Below are positions 43,522 through 52,327 of a stretch of DNA of 54,134 nt, piece after piece. The notes beneath the pieces were generated by a model that saw nothing but the letters and a program-made list of their open reading frames with translations, ran no database searches and was not told the DNA's origin. A program made the position numbers and the translations under genes. The stretch is taken from the NCBI GenBank assembly GCA_021372535.1, contig JAJFUH010000170.1:1-54134 (forward strand), in the 5' to 3' direction. How positions within the stretch are numbered: the stretch's first letter is position 1; each line of letters opens with the position of its first letter. Source of the DNA: a bacterium (GTDB taxonomy: Bacteria; Latescibacterota; Latescibacteria; Latescibacterales; Latescibacteraceae).

Positions 43522-44979
43522 ATGAAGAGACGCACATTTTTCCGGGCTGCCACCGGCGCGGTTGTTGCCGCTCATGCGTGGATGAGAAGTGCCTGGAGTG
43601 CTGTCAATGAAAGGGATGTTACGGTTGATTATGCCACGAAACCCGGTAAAACGACAGGTATGAGAATACGGGATGTGTGCAAGATTCTGGACAAAGGCGA
43701 AAAAAATAATATTCCTCCCGTTCTTCGCGAGGAGATACTCGATAATCCGGATGCCGTATTTATCATTTATACAGGAATAAAAACCGAAAAGGATGAAAAA
43801 GGCAGATTGAAGCCGGTGCCCGATCAGATGGAACGTCTTGGACACAGGATTTCAGAGCTTGTGTTCCGTAAAGGCACGGAAAAACGAGGCAGAACATTCA
43901 TAAAACCTAACATGGTCGGTTTCAATGGAAAAATTATCGAATGTCACAGTGGTATTGTTCACCCCTATTTCACTGTTGGTCTGGTGGATGGACTGCGCGA
44001 CATAGGTAACAACAATGTGGCCATGGGTCTGCGCGGTTCAGTCCGGCAATCTCAGGTTGTCGAGAGCGGGTTTCAGGAACTGCTTGATGCTCATAATCTG
44101 CCGCTTATCGATGCCAACATCGGGAATTTCAGTGATTATTCGCGCTCCGAACTGATATGGTATAAAAATCCCGAAGGTGTTGTGGCACGGCGGTTCTGTA
44201 CGTACAAACCCGCATATCAGAAAGGGACAACCTTCATCAATATAGCCCATGCGCATGTTCATCCTGTCGCACAGCTAACACTCACTGTCAAAAACCACAT
44301 GGGTATCATGCCCAATGGTTACGGTCATATCTGCGACTCATGGTGTACGCTGGATATATGGCGCAGGCAATTCATGGATGATTTCAACCCTGATTTCAGG
44401 TCTCTCGTAGAGAAATCCTTTATTAAACATGGGGATATGGGTTATAAACACTGGGATCACGGGGGCTTCTATAAACAATATAAGGAAATGGGCGGTTATG
44501 ATGCATTCATACGGGTTCATGACGACTACCTGAAAACGAAGGGAACCGCGGAGGAACGAAAAAAAGCACTGTATAAAATATACGATGTTGCGGATTCACG
44601 GCTCTTCTGGGGAGAGCAATGGGCGCAGAGGATGTGCGACTGCCTCCAGATTCTTCCGGAACCATATGTAAATATGGTGGAAGGTGTGTTTGCAGAAGGC
44701 TTCAGCGGCGCAGAGATCACGAATTTCGTCACTGTCGGCCGTTCACGGGTTTCGGTGGATGCTGTCACCGGCTGGATTATGGGTCATGATCCCCGCGAAG
44801 TGCCATCGATGAGAATTTTCAACGAGCGCGGGCTTGGAAACAATAATATTGAAATGATCCCTATCTATACCCTGGATGAAAAAGGCATTCAAAAAGTAGG
44901 TGATTATCGTGACCTGAAGCGCGCTTCTCTGGGTATTCCGCTCAACCGGATTCAGAACCTGGGCCCGCAATATTTCTGA
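43522..44979 (+). CDS. Tat-exported DUF362-like protein
   Basis: 485 residues. AAAGGAGG five bases upstream fixes the ATG. The N-terminus is a twin-arginine signal (MKRRTFFRAATGAVVAAHA). The body resembles DUF362 proteins: RTFIKPNMVGFNG, SGIVHPYFTVGLVDGLRDIG, AQLTLTVKNHMGIMPNGYGH and VEGVFAEGFSG. It is a paralogue of the protein at 18471-20075 (shared KNHxG segment and overall order) but lacks the C-terminal sorting domain. Several Cys and His residues (HICDSWC, MCDC) could bind metal, but no classical ferredoxin motif is present. The enzymatic role is unknown. It starts a run of three exported-protein genes. Confidence 0.84.
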   Translation: MKRRTFFRAATGAVVAAHAWMRSAWSAVNERDVTVDYATKPGKTTGMRIRDVCKILDKGEKNNIPPVLREEILDNPDAVFIIYTGIKTEKDEKGRLKPVPDQMERLGHRISELVFRKGTEKRGRTFIKPNMVGFNGKIIECHSGIVHPYFTVGLVDGLRDIGNNNVAMGLRGSVRQSQVVESGFQELLDAHNLPLIDANIGNFSDYSRSELIWYKNPEGVVARRFCTYKPAYQKGTTFINIAHAHVHPVAQLTLTVKNHMGIMPNGYGHICDSWCTLDIWRRQFMDDFNPDFRSLVEKSFIKHGDMGYKHWDHGGFYKQYKEMGGYDAFIRVHDDYLKTKGTAEERKKALYKIYDVADSRLFWGEQWAQRMCDCLQILPEPYVNMVEGVFAEGFSGAEITNFVTVGRSRVSVDAVTGWIMGHDPREVPSMRIFNERGLGNNNIEMIPIYTLDEKGIQKVGDYRDLKRASLGIPLNRIQNLGPQYF

Positions 44980-44989
44980 GCATTGAAGA

Positions 44990-45021
44990 GAATGCGGATT
45001 TTCACGGATAAATCGGATTGG
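44990..45021. repeat. Short interspersed repeat, family B (GCGGATTTTCACGG-type)
   Basis: The segment contains AATGCGGATTTTCACGG followed by ATAAATCGG. It matches 16395-16416 and the inverted copy at 4711-4737. Its TTTCACGGATAAATC part also occurs identically at 10143-10157. It is non-coding, located just after the DUF362 stop. Confidence 0.5.
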
Positions 45022-45163
45022 CAACGGGGAAAAGAATTATACACATAATTCCTGTTTTTATGTATTTTATGATTATTCCGCTGAAAGAATCATGGTTGCG
45101 GAAAATGCGCTATCCTTACTGTTCCTGACGGATAGTTCTCCACTGCCACGAAAGGAAATACCG

Positions 45164-47182
45164 ATGGGAAAAATTTCAATTCCTGCCGCGACACTGCTCG
45201 TTCTCTTTCTTTACGCTGCATCTGCGCCGGCTGTCGAAAACACCTGTACCATGACTTTCGATGGCTCCGATGCATGGGACAGTGCCCTGTACGACCGTTC
45301 GATCGATGTCAGCACGAATCCGGGAACAGCACAGCTTCTCAAGACAGAACTCATTGCTGACGAGATGGGCAATATCACCGATGCGACGCTCGATGTACTC
45401 GGCAAGGGTGAACGCGCCCGGAAAGAGCTTGTTATCCCCGATCCAGCAGCGGAAAAAGCGACACTGCTGATATACACCACAGGTATCCCCGAAGGGCAGT
45501 TCACGATCAAAGTGAACGGAACTCCCGTTGCCGTTACCTTTGATAAAGACCGCATGCTGACCGGAGGCTGGTGCCGCGCCGATATCGATCCGCGGCTGCT
45601 GAAAAGGGGTATCAATACCTTTGTGATATATCCCTCCGGCTCCAATTCCATCGCGTTGTATATCGACAACTGCCGTTTTCCGAACCGTTCGGCAAAAAGC
45701 GCTGATTCAGGACTGACCTGGGATTATGATCATCTCGGAGAACAGGGATTCTGCGACGGCGAATATCTCGTGCGCCTGCGGCTCTCCCATTACCCGCAGC
45801 AGGGGGAGATACTCTCCGATTTTATCAACACCGGCGACATGATTTCAAACGATCCGGTAAAACCGCTTTTCACGGTGAAGGACATTCAGGTTAAAGCCGA
45901 CGCCGATCTTCCCGGTAAAACATCGATCGCGCTCTATCTCCGGGGCGGTTCAACGCCCTCGTACGATCCTGCGGCATGGGACAGCTGGAAACCTGCGGAA
46001 GAATACCGTTCCATGAAAAATACCCGTCAGGACTGGAAGTTCTTTCAATGGAAGGCGCTGCTAAAAACAGAAAACGCTCTGAAAACGCCTTCGCTGAAAA
46101 AGGTTACGGTCACCGCAGTCATCGATATAAGCGGGGAATCCGGTTCGGGACTCACCGCCGATATGTCGGGAAACCGTAAAATCATCCGCGGCTATTATAA
46201 TTATGCTTATCAGCCGTTCGGTGACGACCGTCTCGAATGGCTCCGGAAATATTTCCGGCTCGACGAAGTGGTTGGCGGCTGTTCGAGCGAATTCGAAAAA
46301 TTCGAGGTGCTTGCCACATGGCTGAGAGGCCAGTGGCGGGATGCATGGTTCGGCGACCGGACAAAGGGACTCAAAACACCGTGGGACGCCTGGATAGCGC
46401 TCAACATGAACTCGGATTTCAAGGCATCCGGCATGTGTACTATCTATGCGAATACATTCGTGCAATGCTGCCAGGCGGTCGGTCTCAATGCCCGCGGGAA
46501 TGTCCTCGACCACCATTTCGTTTCGGAAATATGGTCTGACGATTACGAACGGTGGATACTCTTCGATATCGGTTTCAATGCTTATTCGCTGAGAACCGTT
46601 CACATGGAACTGGACGGCAAACTATTAAGCTGTGTGGATATCCTCAAAGCAGTCAACGCCGGGAAAATCAGCGATATACGGCTTGTGACTCCCGCTCTCT
46701 GGAAAGAACAGTGGCGCGGCGACCAGGCGGCTGAATCGAAACTGACCGATCCGATAAACTGGAAAGCGCGAACCGGTATCCCGACCCGTAACAATTATAT
46801 CGAAAGCTGGCTTCCCGGCGAGCTCCAGCACGGTTTCGGCCAGTACAGCTATGACGGGTATCTGTGGTGGAAAAAAACCACCATTCCGGAATACGAGGAA
46901 TACACCTACCATACATCGCATTACCGCGACATGTACTGGACTATCAACCAGGTGCAGATTTTCCTGTATGAATCCGGTAATCCGAACGCAGTCACTGTCG
47001 TGCTCGATACGGTAACTCCGAACCTCGATAAAGTAATGGCTCGTCTTGACAACGGCGAATGGAAAGAAACACCGATGAACTTTACCTGGACACTCAAGAG
47101 TGGAACGAACAGACTCGAGGTGAAGCCGGTCAACAAATGGGGGCTCGACGGCATTACAAGCGTTGTCACAATGCGTAAGTGA
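45164..47182 (+). CDS. Exported transglutaminase-like protein
   Basis: 672 residues. The start at 45164 has AAAGGA seven bases upstream. An earlier in-frame ATG (45092) would precede the signal by 24 residues. A signal peptide covers 1-24 (ending SAPAVE). Residues about 30-330 are beta-rich, like carbohydrate-binding or concanavalin-type domains. A transglutaminase-like core follows, with the catalytic triad Cys425 (GMCTIYANTF), His451 (DHHFVSEIW) and Asp468 (WILFDIG). Such domains act as cysteine peptidases, amidases or cross-linking enzymes. The C-terminal 130 residues form another beta domain (AVTVVLDTVTPNLD, NRLEVKPVNKWG). It probably acts on proteins or peptidoglycan outside the cytoplasm. 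It ends at a bidirectional hairpin. Confidence 0.86.
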   Translation: MGKISIPAATLLVLFLYAASAPAVENTCTMTFDGSDAWDSALYDRSIDVSTNPGTAQLLKTELIADEMGNITDATLDVLGKGERARKELVIPDPAAEKATLLIYTTGIPEGQFTIKVNGTPVAVTFDKDRMLTGGWCRADIDPRLLKRGINTFVIYPSGSNSIALYIDNCRFPNRSAKSADSGLTWDYDHLGEQGFCDGEYLVRLRLSHYPQQGEILSDFINTGDMISNDPVKPLFTVKDIQVKADADLPGKTSIALYLRGGSTPSYDPAAWDSWKPAEEYRSMKNTRQDWKFFQWKALLKTENALKTPSLKKVTVTAVIDISGESGSGLTADMSGNRKIIRGYYNYAYQPFGDDRLEWLRKYFRLDEVVGGCSSEFEKFEVLATWLRGQWRDAWFGDRTKGLKTPWDAWIALNMNSDFKASGMCTIYANTFVQCCQAVGLNARGNVLDHHFVSEIWSDDYERWILFDIGFNAYSLRTVHMELDGKLLSCVDILKAVNAGKISDIRLVTPALWKEQWRGDQAAESKLTDPINWKARTGIPTRNNYIESWLPGELQHGFGQYSYDGYLWWKKTTIPEYEEYTYHTSHYRDMYWTINQVQIFLYESGNPNAVTVVLDTVTPNLDKVMARLDNGEWKETPMNFTWTLKSGTNRLEVKPVNKWGLDGITSVVTMRK

Positions 47183-47243
47183 TCATCAATATGCTCATAT
47201 ATCGGGCTTATCCGGCAGATACCCGAACAGGTTTCGCAAGAGA

Positions 47244-47285
47244 TTACCGTACCCTTCTCCCATGATCGAAAGAGGGGTACGGTAA
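47244..47285. terminator. Bidirectional hairpin between convergent genes
   Basis: TTACCGTACCC (47244-47254) pairs perfectly with GGGTACGGTAA (47275-47285). The inner TTCTC/GAAAGAG segments can extend the stem partly. It lies between the convergent transglutaminase-like and SIS-like genes. Confidence 0.65.
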
Positions 47286-47299
47286 AGACCATAGAGGGC

Positions 47300-48679
47300 T
47301 TAATACCCTCTGTCAGTCGCCATCGTCCTTATACGGCTGTTAAAGCCATTGCCCCATTTAAGGGCGCCGGAAAAGTGAACACCGGGGATATTGCCGCCTG
47401 TGCGCGTACGGATCTGTTCGATGATTTCGAGGCTGATCGCCCAGTTGATGGCAAACATGATAATACCCGATGTCGGGCATACCTTTTTCTCGAATCCCGG
47501 TATGGCATACAGACCGTACGTATCGATCATGCGACCTGCATGAACCTCCGTTTCCTTGTGAACCGCCCGGCCTTCGGGTATGTTGAAATCACGGCAGACA
47601 GGGCCGATGGAAGCGACACGCATACCGATTTTTTTAAATTCACCGAGATTTTTGAGGTCAGCCTCATCATCCGGCTTGTATACTCCCATGATGACACAGT
47701 CTTTCGCCGTACCCTTGATATCGCCGTCCGACATTGACCGTGCAAAAGCGAATCCGCCGCGGCGGCCTGTTGTCTCGGTGGCAAACGTGTAACTGTAACG
47801 GCTGTAATAATAGACAGTTCCGCCGTTGAGCAGTGTATCGACAGCCATCGAAGCAATTTTCCGTATATCCCCGAGCTCGGAACCGATCAGCTCCATTTCC
47901 CGCCCGATTTCATCGAGAAAATTATCCATGAGCGGATCATCCACATCCACCCATCCGACATTATTTCCCGAAAGCGCCGGTTCATCGCCATCAACCTGAA
48001 CCGGTTTCCCCTCGATGGAGAGGATGCGGCATACATCGGCAAATATCATCCACATGAGGGTCATATACAGGGGGCCGGAAATCGGGCCGATGGGAGCGGG
48101 CATCCCGGGAATCTTCATGATTGCGCCGAGGCTGGTTATACCAGTGTCGATCCAGATTTTTGAATAAGGACGGATCTGCAGGGGTCGAATGGCATCGGTG
48201 ATATTTTCAAATCCTATGGCATCACCGCTCCACGGTGAGGGGGCACCTATTACAAATATTCCCTTTTTACCGAGATCATCGAATTCCTCACGGCTGAGAA
48301 TACGGCTCGCCATGAGAATATCCCCTTTTTTAGCTTTCTTGATGTCGTAGCCGTGAGAGCAGAACAGAGGCATCCCATTTCGGCCAGGAAACATTTCAGA
48401 GTTGGTACCGTGCCCCTGATCCCAGTTGAGCCAGAGCGTATTCCCCTTGCGGATGGTTCTCGCTATCGCATAAGAGGATTCGAGAAGATTTTCCGACTGG
48501 GTTTCACGGATCCGGGACAGCATGTCGAGGACATTTTTCTGGTATTGCATTCCCGGGGGAAGATTTCCACCTTCAGTACACGCTCCCGAACATGTTTCTG
48601 CGGCGTTCGCCTGACTGGCAATTCTACTCAATCCCGCCAAAGTCAACGGAATCAGCCGTACTGCTTCGCGACGTTTCAT
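47300..48679 (-). CDS. Exported protein with SIS-like sugar-isomerase fold
   Basis: 459 residues. The N-terminus (MKRREAVRLIPLTLAGLSR) has twin arginines and a hydrophobic stretch, consistent with Tat export. Residues about 45-75 (YQKNVLDMLSRIRETQSENL) and the LWLNWDQGHGTNSE segment resemble the first helix and phosphosugar-binding loop of SIS-domain proteins. The rest shows alpha/beta character (GIFVIGAPSPWSGD, DCVIMGVYKPDD). No catalytic residue can be assigned, and an exported SIS protein is unusual, so the call is tentative. GGGAGG lies upstream of the ATG. It follows the 188-residue gene at 48717 by 37 nt, probably in one transcript. Confidence 0.55.
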   Translation of the reverse strand: MKRREAVRLIPLTLAGLSRIASQANAAETCSGACTEGGNLPPGMQYQKNVLDMLSRIRETQSENLLESSYAIARTIRKGNTLWLNWDQGHGTNSEMFPGRNGMPLFCSHGYDIKKAKKGDILMASRILSREEFDDLGKKGIFVIGAPSPWSGDAIGFENITDAIRPLQIRPYSKIWIDTGITSLGAIMKIPGMPAPIGPISGPLYMTLMWMIFADVCRILSIEGKPVQVDGDEPALSGNNVGWVDVDDPLMDNFLDEIGREMELIGSELGDIRKIASMAVDTLLNGGTVYYYSRYSYTFATETTGRRGGFAFARSMSDGDIKGTAKDCVIMGVYKPDDEADLKNLGEFKKIGMRVASIGPVCRDFNIPEGRAVHKETEVHAGRMIDTYGLYAIPGFEKKVCPTSGIIMFAINWAISLEIIEQIRTRTGGNIPGVHFSGALKWGNGFNSRIRTMATDRGY

Positions 48680-48716
48680 GACGATCCTCCCGCTGGGTAA
48701 AATATGTACAAAATTA

Positions 48717-49283
48717 CTATAAGTTTGTTTTCCAGGAGATTTTATATTCGGTACATGGTTGATTTTCCGTCAGGGATTTTAATATTACCACGGTTACATT
48801 TTTGCAGCCGCAGACCTCAATGGCACGTTCCATCCAGCCGGCTATCCTGTGTTCGATTAGCTTGTCGATTTCAGGGAATTTGGTTATACGGACCTGAACA
48901 AAATTCTTTCCGCTTTCCCCAATCTCAATAGCGCTCGGTTTGTAATATGAACTTAAAATCGGGCCAGCCTTTTTGATCAGTATCTGCGGAGAACTCAGTT
49001 TTACCAGTATCCTGTAAAACCCCTTCAATCCATACTCGGCGCTGTACCGTCCGCATTCCCATGCACCGCGATAACTATTATTAAAAAACAATTCGCATAT
49101 TTTTTGTGTTGGTTCAATAATCAATTGTCTTAGAGGAAACCAATCACCTTTATGTATTGGAGAACTATATACTTCTCTTGCATGGGGAGACAGCGAATCC
49201 AGCCAGCGTTCATAGCCTTTATTACCGAACTTTTTCAGTATGAACAGCGGTATTGACAGTAAAGCTTCTCCTTTGACTTCCAT
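48717..49283 (-). CDS. Cytoplasmic protein of unknown function, DUF2378-like
   Basis: 188 residues without a signal peptide or membrane segment. The arrangement (EVKGEALLSIPLFILKKFG start, WFPLRQLIIEPTQKICELFF, WECGRYSAEYGLKGFYRILVKL, and a C-terminal beta hairpin VTVVILKSLTENQPCTEYKISW) recalls DUF2378/TIGR02265-type proteins of myxobacteria and other delta-type genomes, which have a ligand-binding-like fold of unknown role. The match is by general impression only. GAGAGGA seven bases upstream supports the ATG. It is probably cotranscribed with the SIS-like gene downstream on the same strand. Confidence 0.6.
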   Translation of the reverse strand: MEVKGEALLSIPLFILKKFGNKGYERWLDSLSPHAREVYSSPIHKGDWFPLRQLIIEPTQKICELFFNNSYRGAWECGRYSAEYGLKGFYRILVKLSSPQILIKKAGPILSSYYKPSAIEIGESGKNFVQVRITKFPEIDKLIEHRIAGWMERAIEVCGCKNVTVVILKSLTENQPCTEYKISWKTNL

Positions 49284-49691
49284 AGTGAAATCCTCTCTTT
49301 ACACAATCGATGATGAACTGTATGACAAGCAGAAACTTAATAGTCAAAAAGGAGAAGAATCTGGTGCAATCCTTACTTATTCACAAAAAAACGCGTAATG
49401 CCGTACAGCCGCTTTTAAAGACATACTATAATATGTACAAAAAAGTGAAACAGTGCAGTGAAAAAAATCATTATAATACATGATTCTGTATCAGATACGA
49501 ATATAATGGTACTATGTTTATTACGAAAGAAAAAAATGGTATGATATTGATAATGTGAGATAAAACTGTCCGGTAAAAATAATGAGCACCTTTTATTCGC
49601 AGCAGAACATAACCGGTGTCATTACTGTTGTACTCCGGGGAGTCAATGACCTGACCGGTGTTGCCTTACATGCACCGCGAATAAAGACTGA
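49284..49691. other. Non-coding spacer upstream of the 188-residue gene
   Basis: About 400 nt, AT-rich, with no supported gene. It separates the minus-strand gene at 48717-49283 from the decayed endonuclease tail. A promoter for the minus-strand gene is expected, but no clear hexamer pair was found. Confidence 0.4.
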
Positions 49692-49891
49692 AAAGATTTT
49701 TCCCGGACGGGAACGAAAAGGGTTTATTATCTTGCCGCTAAACTCAGCGAAGAAAAGGTTATCGAAATTCGCAGGCTTCATAAGGAAGGTGTGAGTAAAT
49801 GTCAGCTTGCCCTGAAGTTCAGAGTATCGAATGTGCGATTGACCAATGTGAGAGGTTTATTACATGGAAGCATGTAGGAGCGGTGGCTTAA
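49692..49891 (+). pseudogene. Relic of an HNH-type endonuclease C-terminal helix-turn-helix
   Basis: One frame gives AKLSEEKVIEIRRLHKEGVS followed by KCQLALKFRVSNVRLTNVRG, the helix-turn-helix commonly found at the end of HNH/NUMOD homing-type endonucleases (typical form: AKLTEEQVREIRRL...GVS...LA..F.VS...I...RG). After a frameshift near 49856, the next frame gives TWKHV, the usual terminal motif of that domain. The frame is closed upstream by a stop, and no HNH motif (paired His/Asn) is visible. It is a truncated, frameshifted relic of a mobile endonuclease gene, located about 90 nt from tRNA-Pro. Confidence 0.6.
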
Positions 49892-49982
49892 AGCGGTTCA
49901 CTTAGTAAAGATTGAGTACATTTTTATAAAATGAGCGCTTGCTTTCTGTGCTGACAAGAATGTGTAACTTATTGCGGGACAA

Positions 49983-50060
49983 TGGTCGGGGTGGTCAGAT
50001 TTGAACTGACGGCCTCTTGCTCCCGAAGCAAGCGCGCTAACCGGGCTGCGCTACACCCCG
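49983..50060 (-). tRNA. tRNA-Pro (anticodon CGG)
   Basis: On the minus strand the acceptor stem is CGGGGTG/CACCCCG. The anticodon stem CTTGC/GCAAG holds the loop TTCGGGA (anticodon CGG, codon CCG). The T loop contains TTCAAAT, and ACCA ends the gene. The D arm GTAGCGCAGCCCGGTTAGCG is typical of tRNA-Pro. It starts six bases after the stop of the YqaA-type gene. Confidence 0.96.
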
Positions 50061-50065
50061 AAACA

Positions 50066-50662
50066 TCAGAGTAAGTATTTCATAACGGCAAAACCGAGCA
50101 TCAATAATATAATAAAAATAATCGATAAAATGTTAAAATATTTATCGATAAAACACTTTATCGGTTGACCGAATTTCCAGAGCAGACCGGCGACAAGATA
50201 AAACCTCGCGCCCCGTGAAAGCAACGAAGCGACAACGAACCTGGTGAAATCCATGTCAAACGTACCGGCTGCGATAGTAAAAACCTTATAAGGGATCGGT
50301 GTAAACCCTGCAGCGCCGACGAACCAGACATCATATCTGATATACATGTCACGAACCATTGCGAATTTATCCAAAAAACCATAAAAGTCAAGTATTTTAT
50401 ACCCGATTCTGTCAAAAAACATCATTCCGATATAATATCCGAACATCCCGCCGAGAACCGAACCTATTGTGCATAGTGCCGCAAACCTTAAAGCCTTTCC
50501 CGGAGCTCCCAGAGCAAGGGCAATCAGCAGCACATCCGGAGGAACGGGAAAAAACGACGATTCGGCAAAAGCAAGGAGGAAAAGCGCCGCCGGGCCATAG
50601 GGTGTAGAAGCCCATTGAATCACCCAGTCATATAACCGCCTTAAAATCCTGGCATCAGCCAT
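50066..50662 (-). CDS. yqaA: YqaA/DedA-type (VTT domain) membrane protein
   Basis: 198 residues with about five hydrophobic segments. VTT-domain marks are present: FAESSFFPVPPDVLLIALALG near residues 32-52, GSVLGGMFGYYIG near 67-79, the GFTPIPYKVFTIAAG loop near 118-132, and SLLSRGARFYLVAG near 146-159. DedA/VTT relatives act in lipid scrambling or membrane homeostasis, and YqaA itself is poorly characterised. The ATG overlaps the end of pcm by 8 nt, so the two are translationally coupled. This places it as the last protein gene of the surE-pcm-yqaA operon. Confidence 0.93.
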   Translation of the reverse strand: MADARILRRLYDWVIQWASTPYGPAALFLLAFAESSFFPVPPDVLLIALALGAPGKALRFAALCTIGSVLGGMFGYYIGMMFFDRIGYKILDFYGFLDKFAMVRDMYIRYDVWFVGAAGFTPIPYKVFTIAAGTFDMDFTRFVVASLLSRGARFYLVAGLLWKFGQPIKCFIDKYFNILSIIFIILLMLGFAVMKYLL

Positions 50663-51302
50663 TCGTCCATCCCTGTTTGCCTATAAGCGGAACAAAAGCG
50701 CAGTCGCATATGTCATGTTTTTCAATCATGTTTTCGCCTTTGATAATAACTATCAGACGCTGGGTGTTACGGTTTCCGATGGGGATAACGAGCCTGCCTT
50801 TGAGAGCAACCTGGTCCAACAGAAAATCCGGTACATCCGGGGCGCCGGCAGTCACAAGTATCCTGTCGAAAGGAGCCTGTTCCTGAAGTCCGACGCTTCC
50901 ATCTCCGGTAAAAAACATGATATTCTGTATTCCCAGCTTTTTTATGACCGCCATGGCATGTTTCAGTAATTCTTCATGGTACTCGATGGTATAAACGGTA
51001 CATCCGAGAACTGCGAGCAGGGCGGCCTGATAGCCTGAACCGGTACCGATCTCGAGTATTCTCTCGCCTCCCGAAAGACCGAGCGCCTGAGTCATGAGGC
51101 CCACTATGTACGGCTGCGAAATTGTCTGGTTGCATCCTATGGGGAGCGGATGATCACCGTATGCTCTCGGCCAGAATGCCTGATCGACGAAGAAGTGACG
51201 GGGGAGAGAATTCATTACGCCGAGAACACGTTCATCGCTGATTCCTCGGCTGATTAACTGTTCTTTTACCATGCGGATTCTGGCAACTTCATAATCAATC
51301 AC
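50655..51302 (-). CDS. pcm: Protein-L-isoaspartate O-methyltransferase
   Basis: 215 residues, cytoplasmic. It methylates L-isoaspartyl residues in damaged proteins with S-adenosylmethionine to start repair. Family marks: MVKEQLISRGISDERVLGVM at the N-terminus, PRHFFVDQAFWPRAYGDHPL, the pre-SAM segment IGCNQTISQPYIVGLMTQAL, and the SAM-binding loop ILEIGTGSGYQAALLA. The size is that of bacterial Pcm (about 210). The start is GTG at 51302 with GGAGAG eight bases upstream. It lies 18 nt after surE, the order known from many bacteria (surE-pcm). Confidence 0.97.
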   Translation of the reverse strand: MIDYEVARIRMVKEQLISRGISDERVLGVMNSLPRHFFVDQAFWPRAYGDHPLPIGCNQTISQPYIVGLMTQALGLSGGERILEIGTGSGYQAALLAVLGCTVYTIEYHEELLKHAMAVIKKLGIQNIMFFTGDGSVGLQEQAPFDRILVTAGAPDVPDFLLDQVALKGRLVIPIGNRNTQRLIVIIKGENMIEKHDICDCAFVPLIGKQGWTNG

Positions 51303-51320
51303 AAAACTAACTCTCCGTTA

Positions 51321-52061
51321 TTACATATGCCAGTTCGATATATCCTGCAGGCTCTGAACGGCAGTCATATTGAGCTGAAGAGGAGTGATGGAGACATTTC
51401 CGCGCTCGATTGCCGCGAAATCGCAGTGTTCTCCGCCGCTCCACTGATCAGCCTGGCCGCCGATCCAGTAGTATGGTTTTCCCCGCGGATCGACCTTCTC
51501 GACAATCACTTCACGATACGGACGATTTCCGAGGGTGGTAACTTCATAAGAACCGCCGCTCCAGTGACCGGGAATGTTTACATTGAGGAATACCCCCTTT
51601 GGAAGGGTATTTTTTAACACTGCCTCCGCAACCCGGATAGCAACCAGAGCGCCCTTTTCAAAATCGGTGTTTTCGGGATCGACAAACGAAACGGCAATTG
51701 CGGGTACTCCGAGAATGGTCGCTTCCGCAGCTCCGGCGACAGTTCCCGAATATATCACATCATCACCGAGGTTACCGCCGTTATTTATCCCCGATATCAC
51801 GAGGTCAGGTTTTTTCCGGAGAATTCCTTCGAGCGAGAGCATGACACAGTCCGCCGGTGTCCCATCGACCGCCATGGTACGGTCATCGATCTTTCTCACC
51901 CGGAGCGGCCGGTTGAGAGTGAGAGCATGGCTTGCGGCGCTCTGCTCGCTTTCTGGAGCGACAACGAACGACTCCCAGACCGTGTCAATAGCCTTCCGGA
52001 GAACACGAATTTCCTCGGCAAAGATACCGTCGTCATTGGTGAGTAATACAGTCCTTCTCAC
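51321..52061 (-). CDS. surE: 5'/3'-nucleotidase SurE
   Basis: 246 residues. A metal-dependent phosphatase that hydrolyses nucleoside monophosphates. The N-terminal metal-binding motif is LLTNDDG (Asn9, Asp10, Asp11). Also present are VVAPESEQSAASHALTL (the conserved Ser and SG-like loop) and DLVISGINNGGNLGDDVIYSGTVAGAAEA, which matches the family's central block. The size is typical (about 250). The start is GTG at 52061, preceded by a GGGGAT-type site, and an ATG slightly upstream is out of frame. It heads the surE-pcm-yqaA operon and lies just after a hairpin that ends the tRNA transcript. Confidence 0.97.
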   Translation of the reverse strand: MRRTVLLTNDDGIFAEEIRVLRKAIDTVWESFVVAPESEQSAASHALTLNRPLRVRKIDDRTMAVDGTPADCVMLSLEGILRKKPDLVISGINNGGNLGDDVIYSGTVAGAAEATILGVPAIAVSFVDPENTDFEKGALVAIRVAEAVLKNTLPKGVFLNVNIPGHWSGGSYEVTTLGNRPYREVIVEKVDPRGKPYYWIGGQADQWSGGEHCDFAAIERGNVSITPLQLNMTAVQSLQDISNWHM

Positions 52062-52077
52062 GGGTGATCCATCCCCT

Positions 52078-52112
52078 AAAACGGAATGAGCAGATATTAT
52101 CTGCTCATTCCG
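52078..52112 (-). terminator. Perfect-palindrome terminator after the tRNA pair
   Basis: A 15-bp perfect inverted repeat, CGGAATGAGCAGATA (52082-52096) and its complement (52098-52112), is followed on the minus strand by TTTT. It lies between tRNA-Pro and surE. Confidence 0.75.
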
Positions 52113-52121
52113 ATCTGTTCA

Positions 52122-52198
52122 TGGTCGGGGCGATTGGATTTGAACCAACGACTCCCAGCCCCCCATGCTGGTGCGCTACCGGGCTGCGCCACGCCCCG
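52122..52198 (-). tRNA. tRNA-Pro (anticodon GGG)
   Basis: On the minus strand the acceptor stem is CGGGGCG/CGCCCCG. The anticodon stem CCAGC/GCTGG holds the loop ATGGGGG (anticodon GGG, codon CCC). The T arm contains TTGGTTCAAATCCAA, and ACCA is encoded. The D arm TGGCGCAGCCCGGTAGCGCA is typical of tRNA-Pro. This is the second proline tRNA in the window and reads a different codon from the first. Confidence 0.97.
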
Positions 52199-52215
52199 AC
52201 GAACAATATAAATTA

Positions 52216-52292
<77 letters not shown>

Positions 52293-52327
52293 TGTAACCG
52301 GAGGAGGGGGTAAAAACACTCAACCGG

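Noticed and set aside
49582-49794. 70-codon plus-strand frame upstream of tRNA-Pro as a gene
   Set aside because: The recognisable helix-turn-helix signal is in a different frame through the same DNA, so this frame is probably spurious.
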